Shown here: positions 45,716 through 56,984 of the stretch, one piece after another | Position numbering within the stretch: the stretch's first letter is position 1 | Layout of the letters: every line of letters begins with the position of its first letter | Assembly (NCBI GenBank): GCA_011317545.1 | Contig: WUJK01000010.1 | Span: forward strand, 682,001 to 746,000 | Source: Coniella vitis | Taxonomy: Eukaryota; Ascomycota; Sordariomycetes; Diaporthales; Schizoparmaceae | Reading direction: 5' to 3' | Length of the DNA: 64,000 nucleotides | Translations under genes and position numbers: made by a program | Notes under the pieces: generated by a model | Database searches by the model: none | What the model was told of the DNA's origin: nothing | What the model saw: only the letters and a program-made list of their open reading frames with translations

Positions 45716-46918
45716 CAGTGCTAAATCAACATGACGAAAAATCTTTCTTTGCGGCACCCCAACACCAATACTCGCAGGTCTAGAGACCACGCGAGACAGA
45801 TCTCATTACCCACATACGCAGTACAGGCTGTCAAAGGGGAAAGTGCAACTTCTCACGCTTCAACGATATGGCTCTTCCAAGACACGCCGGCGTGCTGCAA
45901 TGAGCGCATTGAACTTTCAAGTTGGCATGGTGTGTCGTTGTGCTTTACTGCTCTGTGAGCTTGGAACTACTCAGCTGCCTCAGACGTGGAGAGGTTATGA
46001 AAAGACTCGATGACCAGAGTCAGACTCAGAGGACCTTAATCTGCTGCGCGGAAGATAAAAAGGTCACCTTACAGCTTGCAGTCAAGTCAGCGAAACATGG
46101 ATGTGCCAAAAATCACTGGTCAGAGACACATGTGACCTAGATATGCACATGGCGTCAGAGCCGGCCGTTGGGATAGAAGCATTGAATTGTGTTTGGGAGG
46201 TGGATAAACCCCACGCACTTTCTGGGTCAACGGCACGTGCTTAAAGTCGCAGAGGATAAAGAGTCACATACAGCGACAGCGTCCACGAAGCGTCTTGTCA
46301 GCCAATGCATCAAGAGTTTGAATACATAAGCATGGCCAAGGAGCGATCCTGTCGCACCCTGTCGCACATGGAATATGTTAGGTAGGGAATGGCACAACGG
46401 ATCGGTCTCAACAACATACTACCAGTCTTGCCCGAGGGAGACGTTGTCCTTATGTAGAGCGACATATTAAGATTTACACGGTCAAAGAGAACATTCAATG
46501 TCGCCAAAGCGAAAGTCCGATTTGTGTTTATGCTTGAGACAATTGTCCTAGCAGTGTTTCTCATCCGCCAACGACGTCCTTGATACCTCTGTAGTGCGTG
46601 AATCAAAGTGCCTGGCATACTACTGAGCACGTGCTCCACAGCGGTGCTGTAAATTTAAACACATGCGGAAGTAGCATTTCTGGCTAATAACACAAAAGCA
46701 AGACTTGCCGTTGAGATTTCTTTGGACTTGCATGTTACATAGTATAGGCAGCTTGGCACTGTACATAGTAACTAGAACCACAAACAACGTCAACCCTGGA
46801 CCGCCGTACCAAACAGACCCTGACCCTGGACGGACCAATCCATCAATTGACGTCGTGGTCCGACCTTAATGTTCGACGCGCTTCTTTCTTCCCGCCAGCA
46901 CCCTCACCTACTCCGTGG
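45716..46918. other. Intergenic between BUD20 and HAD-SAK gene
   Basis: 1.2 kb without a recognisable gene. Two copies of the TACATAGTA-type motif occur (about 46735-46744 and 46761-46770). Confidence 0.5.
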
Positions 46919-48837
46919 ATGCTCAAATTGCTGGGTCGGCAATTAGCCACGCGAACGATCCCAGCCATGCGTCCAACGTATGGTGGCGCAGCGGCGCAGC
47001 AGCAGCATCAGCAGCAACAACAACAACACTCATATGGCAGCAATGGAAACGGAAACGGCAACGGCCACGGCCAGCAAGCTTCTCTGACACCCACTGCGAT
47101 GAGCAGGTGGTCCGTCGCCACCAAGAAGCTGCCTCCAGTGGATCAGATCAAGGCGCTGCACATCTACGACTTTGACAATACGCGTAAGGCAGCGCTCCTC
47201 TCCAGCGTTCCCCACGCATCGCGACGGTCCCCGCTAACGACATGCTCATCATGCGCCCCGCAGTTTTCAAGACCCCTCTTCCCAACGTCAAACTCTGGAA
47301 CAATAGCACGCTCGGTCTGCTCTCGAATGCAGAAGCCTTTGCCAATGGCGGTTGGTGGCACGATTCGCGCATCCTGGCGGCGACCGGCGAAGGACTTGCA
47401 AAGGAAGAGGAGCGCGCATGGGAAGGCTGGTGGAATGAAAAGATTGTCGAGCTGGTGCAGCTCACCAACAAGCAAAAGGATGCGCTATGTGTACTGCTCA
47501 CAGGCCGCTCCGAGTCTGGCTTTGGTGAACTAATCAAGCGCATCGTCGGTGCCAAACAGCTGGACTTTGACATGGTATCGCTCAAGCCCGCGGTTGGGCC
47601 CAACGGAGAGCGCTTCAACAACACCATGCACTTCAAGCAGGTATTTTTGCGCACATTGATGGAGACATATCGCGATGCCGAAGAGATACGCATTTACGAG
47701 GACCGGCCAAAGCATACCAAGGGTTTCCGCGAGTTCTTGAGCGCCTACAACATAACGCAAAATGGTCCGAACGCGGTCCGGAGTCCGATTCTGGGCGAGG
47801 TGATACAGGTTGCAGACATTTCAACAAAGCTCAACCCCGTGGTTGAGATTGCCGAGATACAGCACATCATCAATGACCACAACAAGGCAGTGGCAAATCA
47901 CTCATTTCGCGGCGATAGGCTGATGATCAAGAAGACCGTTTTCTTCACCGGATACATGATAAGTCCAGCCGACACCAAGCGTCTACTTTCGCTTGCGTCC
48001 ATACCGGCAAGTATACCTGAGGCAGACATCAAATACCATGGTAACAACATCCTGATCTGTCCTCGGCCGTGTCCTGCTTCCACTCTGGAGAAAGTCGGTG
48101 GTATGGGCGCAAAGATGCGCTGGGCTGTGACTGGCGTCGCTTGTCTCGACAATAGCCTCTGGGCCGCATGTCTGCGCCCTGTGCCTGAAGGCGCGCGCTT
48201 CCATACTGAGAATCCGTCTCCGCTGGTCGTTCTAGCGCTGAAGAAGGGCGCAAAACCGATCGACGCAATCAAAATCAAGAACTGGCAGCCCGTGCCGCCG
48301 GAAAAGGCTTTTGAGTTTGAGACAACGGTGGGCGAAAAGGTTCTGCTGCGCATCGAGGCGGACCATTCGGGTGACAATTCGTATGAGAGCTTGTTGCCAC
48401 ATAAGATGCCAAACAAGCGTAAACTCCCGGGTAGCGACGACTCGCCAGCACGCCGCGGTGATCGTGGCGCGCATCATGGTCCCCGTGGTGGTCACTTCCA
48501 TGGAAACAGGGGCCGTGGTGGCTTCAATGCGAGCAATGCCAACTTCCGTGGAGGCGGATATCGGGGCGCTTCTAAGGGCGGGCCTCGAGGCGGATCGCGC
48601 GGGGGCCGGGGAGGCAATCGAGGTGCAAGAGGTGGCTCCCGGCATTATCACTCGCTTGACGACGTTGGCAAGGGTGAATTTGGCAATGGTGCGTCACCTG
48701 CCATGTACGACGACGCTCCTGGTGGTGGCCAGCGGGCGTCCTTCGGCTCAAATCGCCCAGGTGGTGCTGGAGGCAGCAACAATAATAACAATAACAACGG
48801 TGGAGGCGGTGATGGAGGTGTGGAGCAGTATTACTAG
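46919..48837 (+). CDS. HAD-superfamily 'Swiss army knife' RNA-repair-like protein with RGG tail
   Basis: Exons are 46919-47183 and 47264-48837 (80-bp phase-1 intron with a GCTAAC branch), giving 612 residues. Splicing creates the HAD motif I, YDFDNTLFKTPLPN. It is followed by the family's WNNSTLGLL, GGWWHDSRIL, LLTGRSESGFGELI (motif II-like), DFDMVSLKP and IYEDRPKHTKGF, which is the HAD_SAK_1 domain of fungal proteins grouped with polynucleotide kinase/RNA repair enzymes. A poly-Gln/Asn-Gly leader precedes the domain. A C-terminal region rich in RGG/RGR suggests RNA binding. The start could also be the in-frame Met at 46967. The annotated stop is TAG, and the same frame continues open for another 107 codons (see the next feature). 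Confidence 0.85.
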
Positions 48838-49158
48838 GAGAAGCAGCCCATAATCACAACGACTGTCGAGCCGGGAAGTTCGCAGAAAACATTGTTTCAG
48901 CTGCCTGCGGCTACGCTGCCTGTTGGGCCGGTAGTACCGCTAGCATCGCCGTCTTCGCATCCTGCAGTCAAGCTGTCCGCCAGACCTGCAATGAAGCAGG
49001 AATCTTCGCCCAAGAAGCCGGCGGTCACTGCGCCTGACAAACCAGCCACACGCAGCGGGTCCAAGAAACGAAAGCGCCAGGAGGCTCAAAGGCGTCGCAT
49101 TTCCAAGCGACGCTACAGGGCTCTGCCAAAGAATCGAAAGAGGAGAAAGGTGGCTTAA
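48838..49158 (+). other. Open in-frame extension 3' of the HAD-SAK stop codon
   Basis: Directly after the TAG at 48835-48837 the same frame reads 106 sense codons, EKQPIITTTVEPGSSQ to RKVA, then TAA. The composition is protein-like: a Pro/Ala/Ser linker, then a strongly basic end (KKRKRQEAQRRRISKRRYR and NRKRRKVA) that would serve as a nuclear or nucleolar signal. This may be the original C-terminus of the HAD-SAK protein cut off by a CAG-to-TAG change, an extension reached by readthrough, or chance. I do not call it a separate gene. Confidence 0.5.
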
Positions 49159-50478
49159 GGCGTTTCGATGCAAATACTGCAGTTTGATATGTGTTCAGCA
49201 TGGCCGAGTCGGGTTTGTGTCCGTTTACATTGAAGCGCTCAGCACGCACAAGAAGCGTACGACATTACTGCATGTTCATGTTAATATCAAAGGCTCGGGT
49301 GAGACTCCACATGGGCCTGAAGCAATCAACTTAATCATGATGCGGCAACGGGCAGGTATGTCAAATTTTGTCTGAGCATCTATGCGTCTCAAGCGCGCCG
49401 GTGGAACTGACTCTAAGGGTAGGCAACAAGGCGAAAGCAACACTCGCGATAGACCAACCGCTTGCAGAGTGGCACTCGTCAATAACGCAAGTTCTCGATA
49501 ATGTCATGCATGCTTGCTTTCTCGGGTCGCGTGGAGAGTTTTCATCCCGCTGTGGACAACGATGATCACCCACCGTAACCCAGATACGACGGCGTACTGT
49601 CGTCCATCCTACCGAATATGTCACATGCTTGATGTTTGGCAGGTCTATTGATATTATTGCAAGATGAGAGGCTGTCAATTTTTTGAAGAATGCGGTATTT
49701 CTTAGTATGCCTCTCCTATGTAGTGTAGCTGTATATGTGCGTGTATATCATTGCTAACCGACGTCGCATTCAACTGGTCTGCAAAAGCAGACGAAGATCA
49801 ATTACAAGTCTCATGAAAGTCAGTTCGCGTATGTTGTCAGTAGGCGTTGGCGTTGTGGAAGCACAGCTGCCAAATACTTGTAATCCATGATCAACAGTTC
49901 ATGTACATGTTGTCAAGTAGGTTAAGGTGGGTCGTGACATCTAAGGGTAATAAAAGATATGGAGTAGGAGGGTGATGGGAGCATGATTAGAGGCAAGAGA
50001 AGAATGTACCATCGCAGTGACAGTGGTGCACATACTATCTATCTACTCCGACAAAAACAGACAAAAGAAAACACCATAGAGACGGACAGACCAGAACAAA
50101 GTGAAAAATAAGAGGCTCAAGTTTTCAAACAAAAGCGGAGGGAATATCTTCAAGTCATTCAATACGCGATGATCCTGAGGTAGAGATGGACGAAGGTCAA
50201 TAACGTCGTGCAAGAGCCATCTAGAGCCACGATTATAACCAGTCACACGAGGATCATCTCCATAAGAAGAGCATAGTAGATGCTTCAACCTTGTCAGTAC
50301 ATCTCATTGTCTTCAACTCTGGAGTTGTAGTCTACAAATCAACATCTCCAGAAAATCTCTACCCCGAATTCCCATCCATACCTTACCGTTTCTTCATTCC
50401 AGGACGGAAATCCACCATATATTTGCAAAGACCCAGGTCTTCCCCTCCTACAGCACACATCCTACCATTGCATAGTCT
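49159..50478. other. Convergent 3' region of HAD-SAK gene and ThrRS
   Basis: About 1.3 kb without recognisable genes, RNA genes or repeats. Confidence 0.5.
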
Positions 50479-53071
50479 TTACTTTTGCTGCTGCACAGGC
50501 AACGCCTTCTCGTCACCCTTGGCAGGCGCAGGAGCGGCAGGGAAAGGGTTGTAGATGCCATAGTCATTCTTAAGCTTGACGAGCTTCTCAATAGCCTCGT
50601 CCAGCGCAACGGGGGATCCTCTTGATTGGGTGTCCGTGTCGTCTCTGTAACGAATGTTGAGTTGGCGGTTCTTCATCTCCTCATCACCGACGACTGCGAA
50701 ACACAAGAAGATTAGCATGTTAGGTCCAAACAACCTCGTCAGAAACCGGGGAAACGCGGATTACGACAACGTACCAAAGACAAAGTTGTACTGCGCAAGC
50801 TGCGCCCTGCGAATCTTCTTGGGCAACGTCTCGCCCGAAAAGTCGACATCAATCCACATGTCCTCGGCCCAAAAGATCTTCTTGACCTCCTCGGCATAGT
50901 CGTAGTAGCCCTTGCCAACAGGGATAACCATGATTTGTCGGGGGCTGAGCCAGAAGGGCCACTTGCCGCCAAAGTGCTCGCACAGGATACCCGCGAACCG
51001 CTCGATGGAACCGGCCATGGCGCGGTGGATGACAACGGGCCGGGCGCAGCCAGTCGTCAGGGGCTTCTTGGTCGCGCGGGGCGCGTCCTTGGCCGTGCTG
51101 GGCTCGGCGGCGACGGGTGTCACGGCGGGCTTGGCGGCCTCCTTGTCCTGCTTCTCCTGCGCCTTGGCCTGGGCGCCCTCGGGGGTCATGTACTCGAGGG
51201 AAAAGTTCTCGGGCTGCACAAAGTCGAGCTGAGCGGTGGCGCACTGCCACTCGCGGTTCAAGCTGTCGACGACCTTGATATCGATCTTGGGGCCGTAGAA
51301 GGCTCCGTCACCGGGGTTCAGCTCCCACTTCATGTCGTGCTTCTGTGTAAACTCATCGAGGGCCTCCTTCAGGGCGGCCTCCGCCTTGTCCCAGGTCTCA
51401 ATCTCGCCCATGAAGCCTTCTGGCCTTGTGGACAAGTGCAGCTTGAATTTCAGGCCCAAGATTGTGTAGAACTGCTGCAGGAACTCAAAGATGCCGTCGA
51501 TTTCCTGCTTGATCTGGTCCTGACGACAGAAAATGTGAGCGTCGTCCTGCTGGAATCTGCGCACACGGGTGAGACCCGAGAGAGCACCGGATGCCTCGTT
51601 GCGGTGCAGCACGCCAAAGTCTGCAAGTCGCAGGGGCAGTTCTCTGTGGGAGCGCTCGCGGTGACCAAACATGACAAAGTGAGAGGGGCAGTTCATCGGC
51701 TTGAGACCAAAGTCGACGTCATCAATCTTTTGGACAAACATGTCGTCCTTGTAGTGCTGCCAGTGGCCAGACTGCTTCCACAGCTCTGCGTTGAACAAGT
51801 TCGGGGTGATAACCTCCTCGTAGCCCTTCTTGCGGTACTCCTTCTTCAAGTAGGTCATGAGACTGTTGTAGATACGAGCACCGTGTGGCAGCCAGAAAGC
51901 GGAGCCGGGACTGACAGGGTCGAAGAAGAAGAGTTCTTGGTCCTTTCCAATCTTTCGGTGGTCGCGCTTGGCGGCCTCCTCGAGCATCTTCTTGTGCTCA
52001 GCCATCAGCTTCTTGTCTGGAAAACTGACACCGTAAACACGTTGCAGGGAGTCATTCTCTTGGTTGCCCAAGAAATAACTGGCAGAGTTCTTGAGGATGG
52101 AGAAGGCTTCTATCCTGCCGGTGTCGGGCACGTGAGGTCCTCGGCAAAGGTCGATGAGGGGACCGTTGCGATAGACAGTGGTGGAGGTGCCGTCGGGAAT
52201 CTTGTCCTTGATGATGTGTTGCTAAAGAGGAAAAAGGACGAATCAGTCAGCAGCCATATCTGTGAAGCCTGAATTATTGGAGCCATGGTTTTACCTTGTA
52301 CTTGTTGTACTTGAACATCTCGAGCAACTCCTCCTTGGTCATAACCAGGCGCTCGAACTTTTGCTTCTCCTTGGCCACCTTGGAAACGATTGTCTCGAGA
52401 GGCTTCCAGTCTGATTCCTGAACAGCCCCACCGTCGGGGAGGGCCATTTCGTAGTAGAAGCCGGAGTCGATGGGAGGCTGTCGACACGCAAGGTTAGCAA
52501 TCTTATGGTCAAGATGCTATGACTATATATACGCATCCACCAGGCAGAATCGAGGGCAATTTCTTACTCCTATGCACAGAGAGCAGCCAAAGCGACGCTC
52601 ACAGGCCTCGCCCAGAACGTGTGCGGAACTGTGCCAAAAGACCATCTTGCCCTTGGGGTCGTTGAAGTCGAGCAGCTCGAGCTTGCAGCTTGCCTCGAGC
52701 GGTCTGTCGAGGTCCCACAGCTTCTCGTCGTCGCCGTCTAGCCTTGCCACGACCGTCTTCTTGTAGAGAGACTTGGAGATGCCCAGGGCAATCTCGCCGG
52801 GTGTCGTCTCCCAAGCAATGCCCTCCTTGACAGCGCCGTCGGGCATGGTGATCTGGATGGGGTCGCGCGGCTTCTTGGCAAGCTCCTCATCCTGCCTGGC
52901 CTTGAGGCGGTCAAAGAGATCGAGACGATCCTGCAAGAAGGAAGGAGGAGGCTGCATCTCGAGAGGGCCGGATTCGTCGGTCTTGGAAGCGGCTTTCTTG
53001 TCCTTCTTGGCCTTGGGCGCCTTTGCGGGCGCGGGTGCCGCTGCTGGCGGTGGTGCTGCTGCGTCGGCCAT
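50479..53071 (-). CDS. THS1: Threonyl-tRNA synthetase, cytosolic
   Basis: This class II enzyme charges tRNA-Thr. Exons are 53071-52568, 52477-52295, 52221-50775 and 50693-50479, giving 782 residues with all phases consistent. The order is a Lys/Ala-rich N-terminal extension (MADAAAPPPAAAP, KAKKDKKAASK), the TGS domain (ITMPDGAVKEGIAWETTPGEIA), the editing/SAD domain (HSSAHVLGEACERRFGCSLCIG joined to PPIDSGFYYEM), and the catalytic core with zinc ligand PMNCPSH and motif 2 RNEASGALSGLTRVRRFQQDDAH. Motif 3 lies around ERFAGILCEHFGGKWPFWL. The anticodon-binding domain ends in Lys/Gln. An insertion of about 45 residues (KAQEKQDKEAAK...) sits between EYMTPEG and RPVVIHRAMAGSIE and is absent from yeast Ths1. 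There is no presequence, so it is taken as the cytosolic form. Confidence 0.96.
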
Positions 53072-53205
53072 GTTTGCTTGGGCTGTGGGCACTCGAGCTC
53101 GAATTGGCAGAGGAAGAAAGTTGGAGGGAGTATGACCCGCAGACACGGATGTCAGCGCAGCACGAGGGAGGATATCGAGGCGGTGACGGGTCGAATTGGT
53201 GAGGG

Positions 53206-53212
53206 TGAGTCA
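53206..53212. promoter_or_regulatory. Candidate Gcn4/CPC-1 (general amino acid control) site
   Basis: TGAGTCA, a perfect match to the TGASTCA core bound by Gcn4/CPC-1 bZIP factors, lies 135 bp upstream of the ThrRS start codon. Aminoacyl-tRNA synthetase genes are common targets of this regulator in fungi. A 7-bp match is weak evidence on its own. Confidence 0.4.
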
Positions 53213-53674
53213 CCGTGTGAGGCGTGAGGGTGGTGCTGAGTGTGCTGAGTGTACTGGATGGTCTGCGGCGGTTGATTGGCTTGCCGTCTCAAAAATCGTG
53301 GCCTCGTTGCAAAGTTGCAGGGGTGGGGTTGATTGCCCCGCGCCAGCGTTGCTTCCAGATGCCACCCCTCCAACTCCAACTGGGGTCTACTACTATGTAT
53401 GTAGGGTCTGGCCTCATACTGTACTGGTTGTGCGATAGGTGCTATGTGACCAGCGACGCCAATGGAGCATCACCTTTTCCCAAATGGACCACCTAACACA
53501 ATGCTATTGTTCATTCTGGATTTTTGAAGATTCTTGTTGATTATAGGCTTTTGCCCGGGAGGGGGGGTGCGCGTGCGGAACAGCTCACGCACTCGAATAC
53601 ACGATCGATCGGATACGGAGGATTGAATTGCAGCAACAGTGTCTGTTTCTCATTGACAATCATGGCATCTGGTC

Positions 53675-53932
53675 TCAGCATTGCATGCTCGCTTCTATGC
53701 CCTCGTAACACTCGTAACTGTAGAAGGTCTGTAGAAGATCGTCTGCAGTAAGGCGCTGCAAACGGTGAGTCAACCACTCGTCGTTGAACACCAGCAGCTC
53801 GGCAATGAGGCTGCGCATAATCAAATATACTGCCAGACGGACCAGATGAGGCTTTGCCGGTCCGCCTTTCTCCATCTCTTGCTGCTGCGAATCCTGGAAA
53901 CAGCACACATCAGATAAAGCGGTTGCCTCCAT
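53675..53932 (-). CDS. Possible small hypothetical protein
   Basis: An 85-codon ATG frame encodes MEATALSDVCCFQDSQQQ followed by a helix-like stretch with LVRLAVYLIMRSLIAELLVFND and a Trp/Leu-rich end. The composition is more protein-like than neighbouring open frames, with an amphipathic or membrane-associated helix at about residues 29-50. I recognise no family and see no intron. It could also be a chance frame in the promoter region shared by ThrRS and the F-box gene. Confidence 0.3.
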   Translation of the reverse strand: MEATALSDVCCFQDSQQQEMEKGGPAKPHLVRLAVYLIMRSLIAELLVFNDEWLTHRLQRLTADDLLQTFYSYECYEGIEASMQC

Positions 53933-54397
53933 TGTTCGACATCCGTCTGGAACCCCCAGGAGACGGCGATAGCGGCTATCTTTTTGATCTTTTAGTGGAT
54001 GGACCCTCTGTATCGTGACGGATGCGGCAGGAGCCGGTGGTCCTTGCGCCTGGCTGCAGGCCTAGATGCCGACCCTACATGCCCTGCCGCAGCGCTGCAT
54101 TCATCTCAGGTCCCGCTGACGACATACCATGTGCAAAATGTACTGCAGTACAAGTACTTGACTTTCCTCGTCACACAAGGATTGCTTTGCTTTAACTTCC
54201 CAGCGAAGCGCATGCGCCATCCAATCTCGGATGCTGCAAATCAAATCGCAACACTTCTTCACCTAATAAAGCCTCGCATTGGCTAGGCGTCACGATTCCT
54301 GTCTTGTCCTGTCCTGACCTCGGCTCAGAGTAATCAGTCTCAGTGCCCAAGTCCTGCTTCCCGTTCCACAGACTACCGGCTTGCCACTACCTTCGCA

Positions 54398-56421
54398 ATG
54401 CCCTCCCTCGATGACTTCCCCGACGAGATTATCCGCCAGATTCTCGAGTTCATTTCGCCTCAGCAGGCCTACCACGACGCGCTACTCGTGTCTAAGCGCT
54501 TGCATCGACTCGCGACCGAGCCTCTGCTCTGGAGACATTACTGTCAGATCTCGTTTGATTACTGGCATTGGGAACATGGCTTTGGCGACAAGTTAGTAGA
54601 GCGGGCGTCCAAAACACAATGGCGCACGCTGTGGAGGCGGCGACAGTACCGCAACGACCTCTGTGCTCGCCTGCTCAATGAAATAATAGCCACAAAAGTT
54701 GGACGTGTCGCCAAGCTTGCAAGAATGAGCCGCATGGGTTACGACGTGAAGGACTTTCTCCTCGAACAAATACGGACGCCCGATACTGCAGAGGACGTGT
54801 TGGCACGTCGGTGAGTGGTGTTATCATCAGAGGGTTTCTTCTTGCCCAGACGGCATACTGATGACCCCTCAGATACTATGCAAATCTTTCCCTGTCCAGT
54901 ATACACCGCGGCGTCGCCGTGCGCGAGTGGTATAATTACCAGCGTGCTCCCCTAACCGCACAGGGTCTCGATCGCGCCCTGGCAGCCTTTGACATGTTCT
55001 TCATTTCCGGTGAAGACAGCGATATCGACGATACATGCCGGTTGCTTGACCAAATAGCCGCAGAGTTCTTGCGAGAACAGCCCAATTTCAATGACGCATC
55101 CCCACGCGACAAGGCGCTGGCGCTGTTGAAGTGGGTGCGTGACAGGAATTTGACGGGCATAGATGACCCTGCCGAAAACTATCGTTGTCTACGAAACTGT
55201 CTGATTGGGCATACGCTGCGCGACGAGAGTCACCCGTCTCTACCCTTGATTTCCTGTGCCATTTATACTAGTCTAGCCGAGAGGGTCGGCTTGCGCGCAT
55301 ACTGTTGCGCATTCCCCACCCACGTTCATGCCATGGTCATGGCGCCCCTGGGCCACGATTTGGACGGCAAGAAGCTGGATCCTCCAACCACGGACATTGA
55401 CAGAATGTTTCTTGATCCCTACGGGTCGAGTGAGGAAGTCTACCTCAATGATTTACGGTCGCGACTGGTCGAGTTTGACTGGCTGCACGGTGAGGAGGCC
55501 TTCCTCGTCCCCGCGCCCGTTCCAATCCTCGTGCAGCGTGTAGCCCAAAGTATGAAGATGACATTTCATGACTTTGTCCAGCGCAGACAGGACCATCTCT
55601 CTTATGCACACCTTTCAGTTTTGCGCGACGACCGTGTTCCGCCCCGGCGCGTCGTCGAAAGCGCAGTCTATGCCGCACATTGGGCCAGCCTCCTCATGAC
55701 CCCCGTCAGCAACCTTCACTGGGACACGTCGATTGACCGCTTCCTAAACTGCGTCACGACTTTGTTCCCCGAGGATGTCTGGCTGTTGGAGGACTACATC
55801 ATGTCTCTGTACTCCATCTATACCCAGTCTGTGCAACCACGGCAGCGCATGACACTCGAGGACGTACCCGAGATTGTGCGTCTGATTGACAACTCGGACG
55901 CGCGAAAGCCAACAGTCAGCAGGCGGTACACACAAGAAATTCACAGCACGGTGTGGTATACCGTGGGCCAAGTCTTCCGCCACAAGCGCTATGGATACGT
56001 GGGCATTATCAACGGGTGGAGCGAGAGGGGAACCTCGGCGCTGCCCTCGGTGCACACGCTGACCATGGACGAGGTCATGAATGAGATGTCGGACTCGGGG
56101 ACGGACAGCGATAATGTAGGGAGGCGGCTGAGGAGAAAGGTATTTTATACTTGTTTGTAAGTTTCGTGTGCTTGTTGCTCTCTCTTCATACCATTTTGGA
56201 ACCCGCTTTGAGAGGAATGATGCTGATTGCCCCTTTCCCTCCCGTATAGGACACTCAAGCATGACCGGGCGGTTGTATCGCAGGATTTTGTCGAGATCAT
56301 TCATGACCCGCGGTTCATCCCGCAGGGGCTGATGGAAACTGCGGGTAGGGACTTCAAGAGGTTTGATCGTAGGACGTGCAGGTTTGTGTCGAATGTCAAG
56401 GAGTTTTATCCTGACGATTAG
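54398..56421 (+). CDS. F-box protein with SirB1-like transglutaminase and YccV domains (FBXO21-like)
   Basis: This is a putative SCF ubiquitin-ligase substrate receptor. Exons are 54398-54810, 54873-56156 and 56250-56421, giving 622 residues. Introns are 62 and 93 bp, both phase 2. An F-box is at residues 4-45 (LDDFPDEIIRQILEFISPQQ, LWRHYC). A SirB1-like transglutaminase-type region spans about residues 180-330 (ALALLKWVRDRNLTG, NCLIGHTLRDESHPSLPLISCAIYTSLAERVGL). Near the C-terminus a hemimethylated-DNA-binding (YccV-like) domain begins VGQVFRHKRYGYVGIINGW, and the last exon ends RRTCRFVSNVKEFYPDD. This three-domain order is that of FBXO21. The extra acidic segment EMSDSGTDSDN sits inside the YccV region. 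Confidence 0.92.
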
Positions 56422-56869
56422 ACGCTCCTGCGATGCGGTCCACTCGTAGACGTCCTCGGACAAGCTTGTACGAATGGGACATGAGCCCCGTATGGGTTGT
56501 GTAATGCACTTTATTTCAGAAACAGTTGAATATTGAACTGTCATGAAATTGTATAATAAAGATTCGCGTTTCTTGTTAACGATATGTAACTGTGAGGTCC
56601 ATGTCGTTTGAGCATGTTGAAAGCATCATACGATGTGTGTTGGCGGCTGCGAAATGAAACGCCGTCGCTGATAGCTAGAGCATCCATCACCAACCGCCAT
56701 AATAGATACCACATGTGTTCCTCTCTTCAACAATCATCGATACAATATGAGTGAAAAGAGAGGTAGCTGCAATTTCGCATTGACTATGGCAATACAAACC
56801 TTGACAATGTCGAAAGAAAAAGAAAGAGGAAACCCAGAAAAAACACTCCCCAAAAAAGATTTCAACATT

Positions 56870-56984
56870 TGCTGGCAGTGCGGTTCGAACGCACGCATCC
56901 TTTCGGATAGCAGAGTTTGATAAGCTGCCTTTGACAAGGGAGAGACTTAAATCTGCCGCCTTAGACCACTATATTTGGGTTAGC
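56870..56984 (-). tRNA. tRNA-Leu(UAA)-like, intron-containing, with degenerate 5' part
   Basis: Read on the minus strand, the 3' three quarters is a clear class II tRNA. The anticodon stem is GCAGA/TCTGC with loop TT-TAA-G (anticodon 56949-56947), an intron of roughly 30 nt follows the base 3' of the anticodon, the long variable arm is ATCC-GAAA-GGAT, the T arm is GTGCG-TTCGAAC-CGCAC, and the 3' acceptor strand is TGCCAGC. The D-loop half AGTGGTCTAAGGC is also typical of leucine tRNAs. The 5' acceptor strand should be GCTGGCA, but the best match is GCTAACC, and the 5' D stem does not pair with GGC. It may therefore be a pseudogene or a diverged gene. Confidence 0.6.

Larger units (their letters stand above)
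53072..54397. other. Divergent intergenic region ThrRS / F-box gene
   Basis: This is a head-to-head promoter region of 1.3 kb. It contains the Gcn4-like site at 53206-53212 and one possible small gene at 53675-53932, listed separately. Confidence 0.5.

Noticed and set aside
50935..52272. 445-codon open frame opposite threonyl-tRNA synthetase
   Set aside because: It is an antisense shadow of the catalytic exon with no recognisable protein family.
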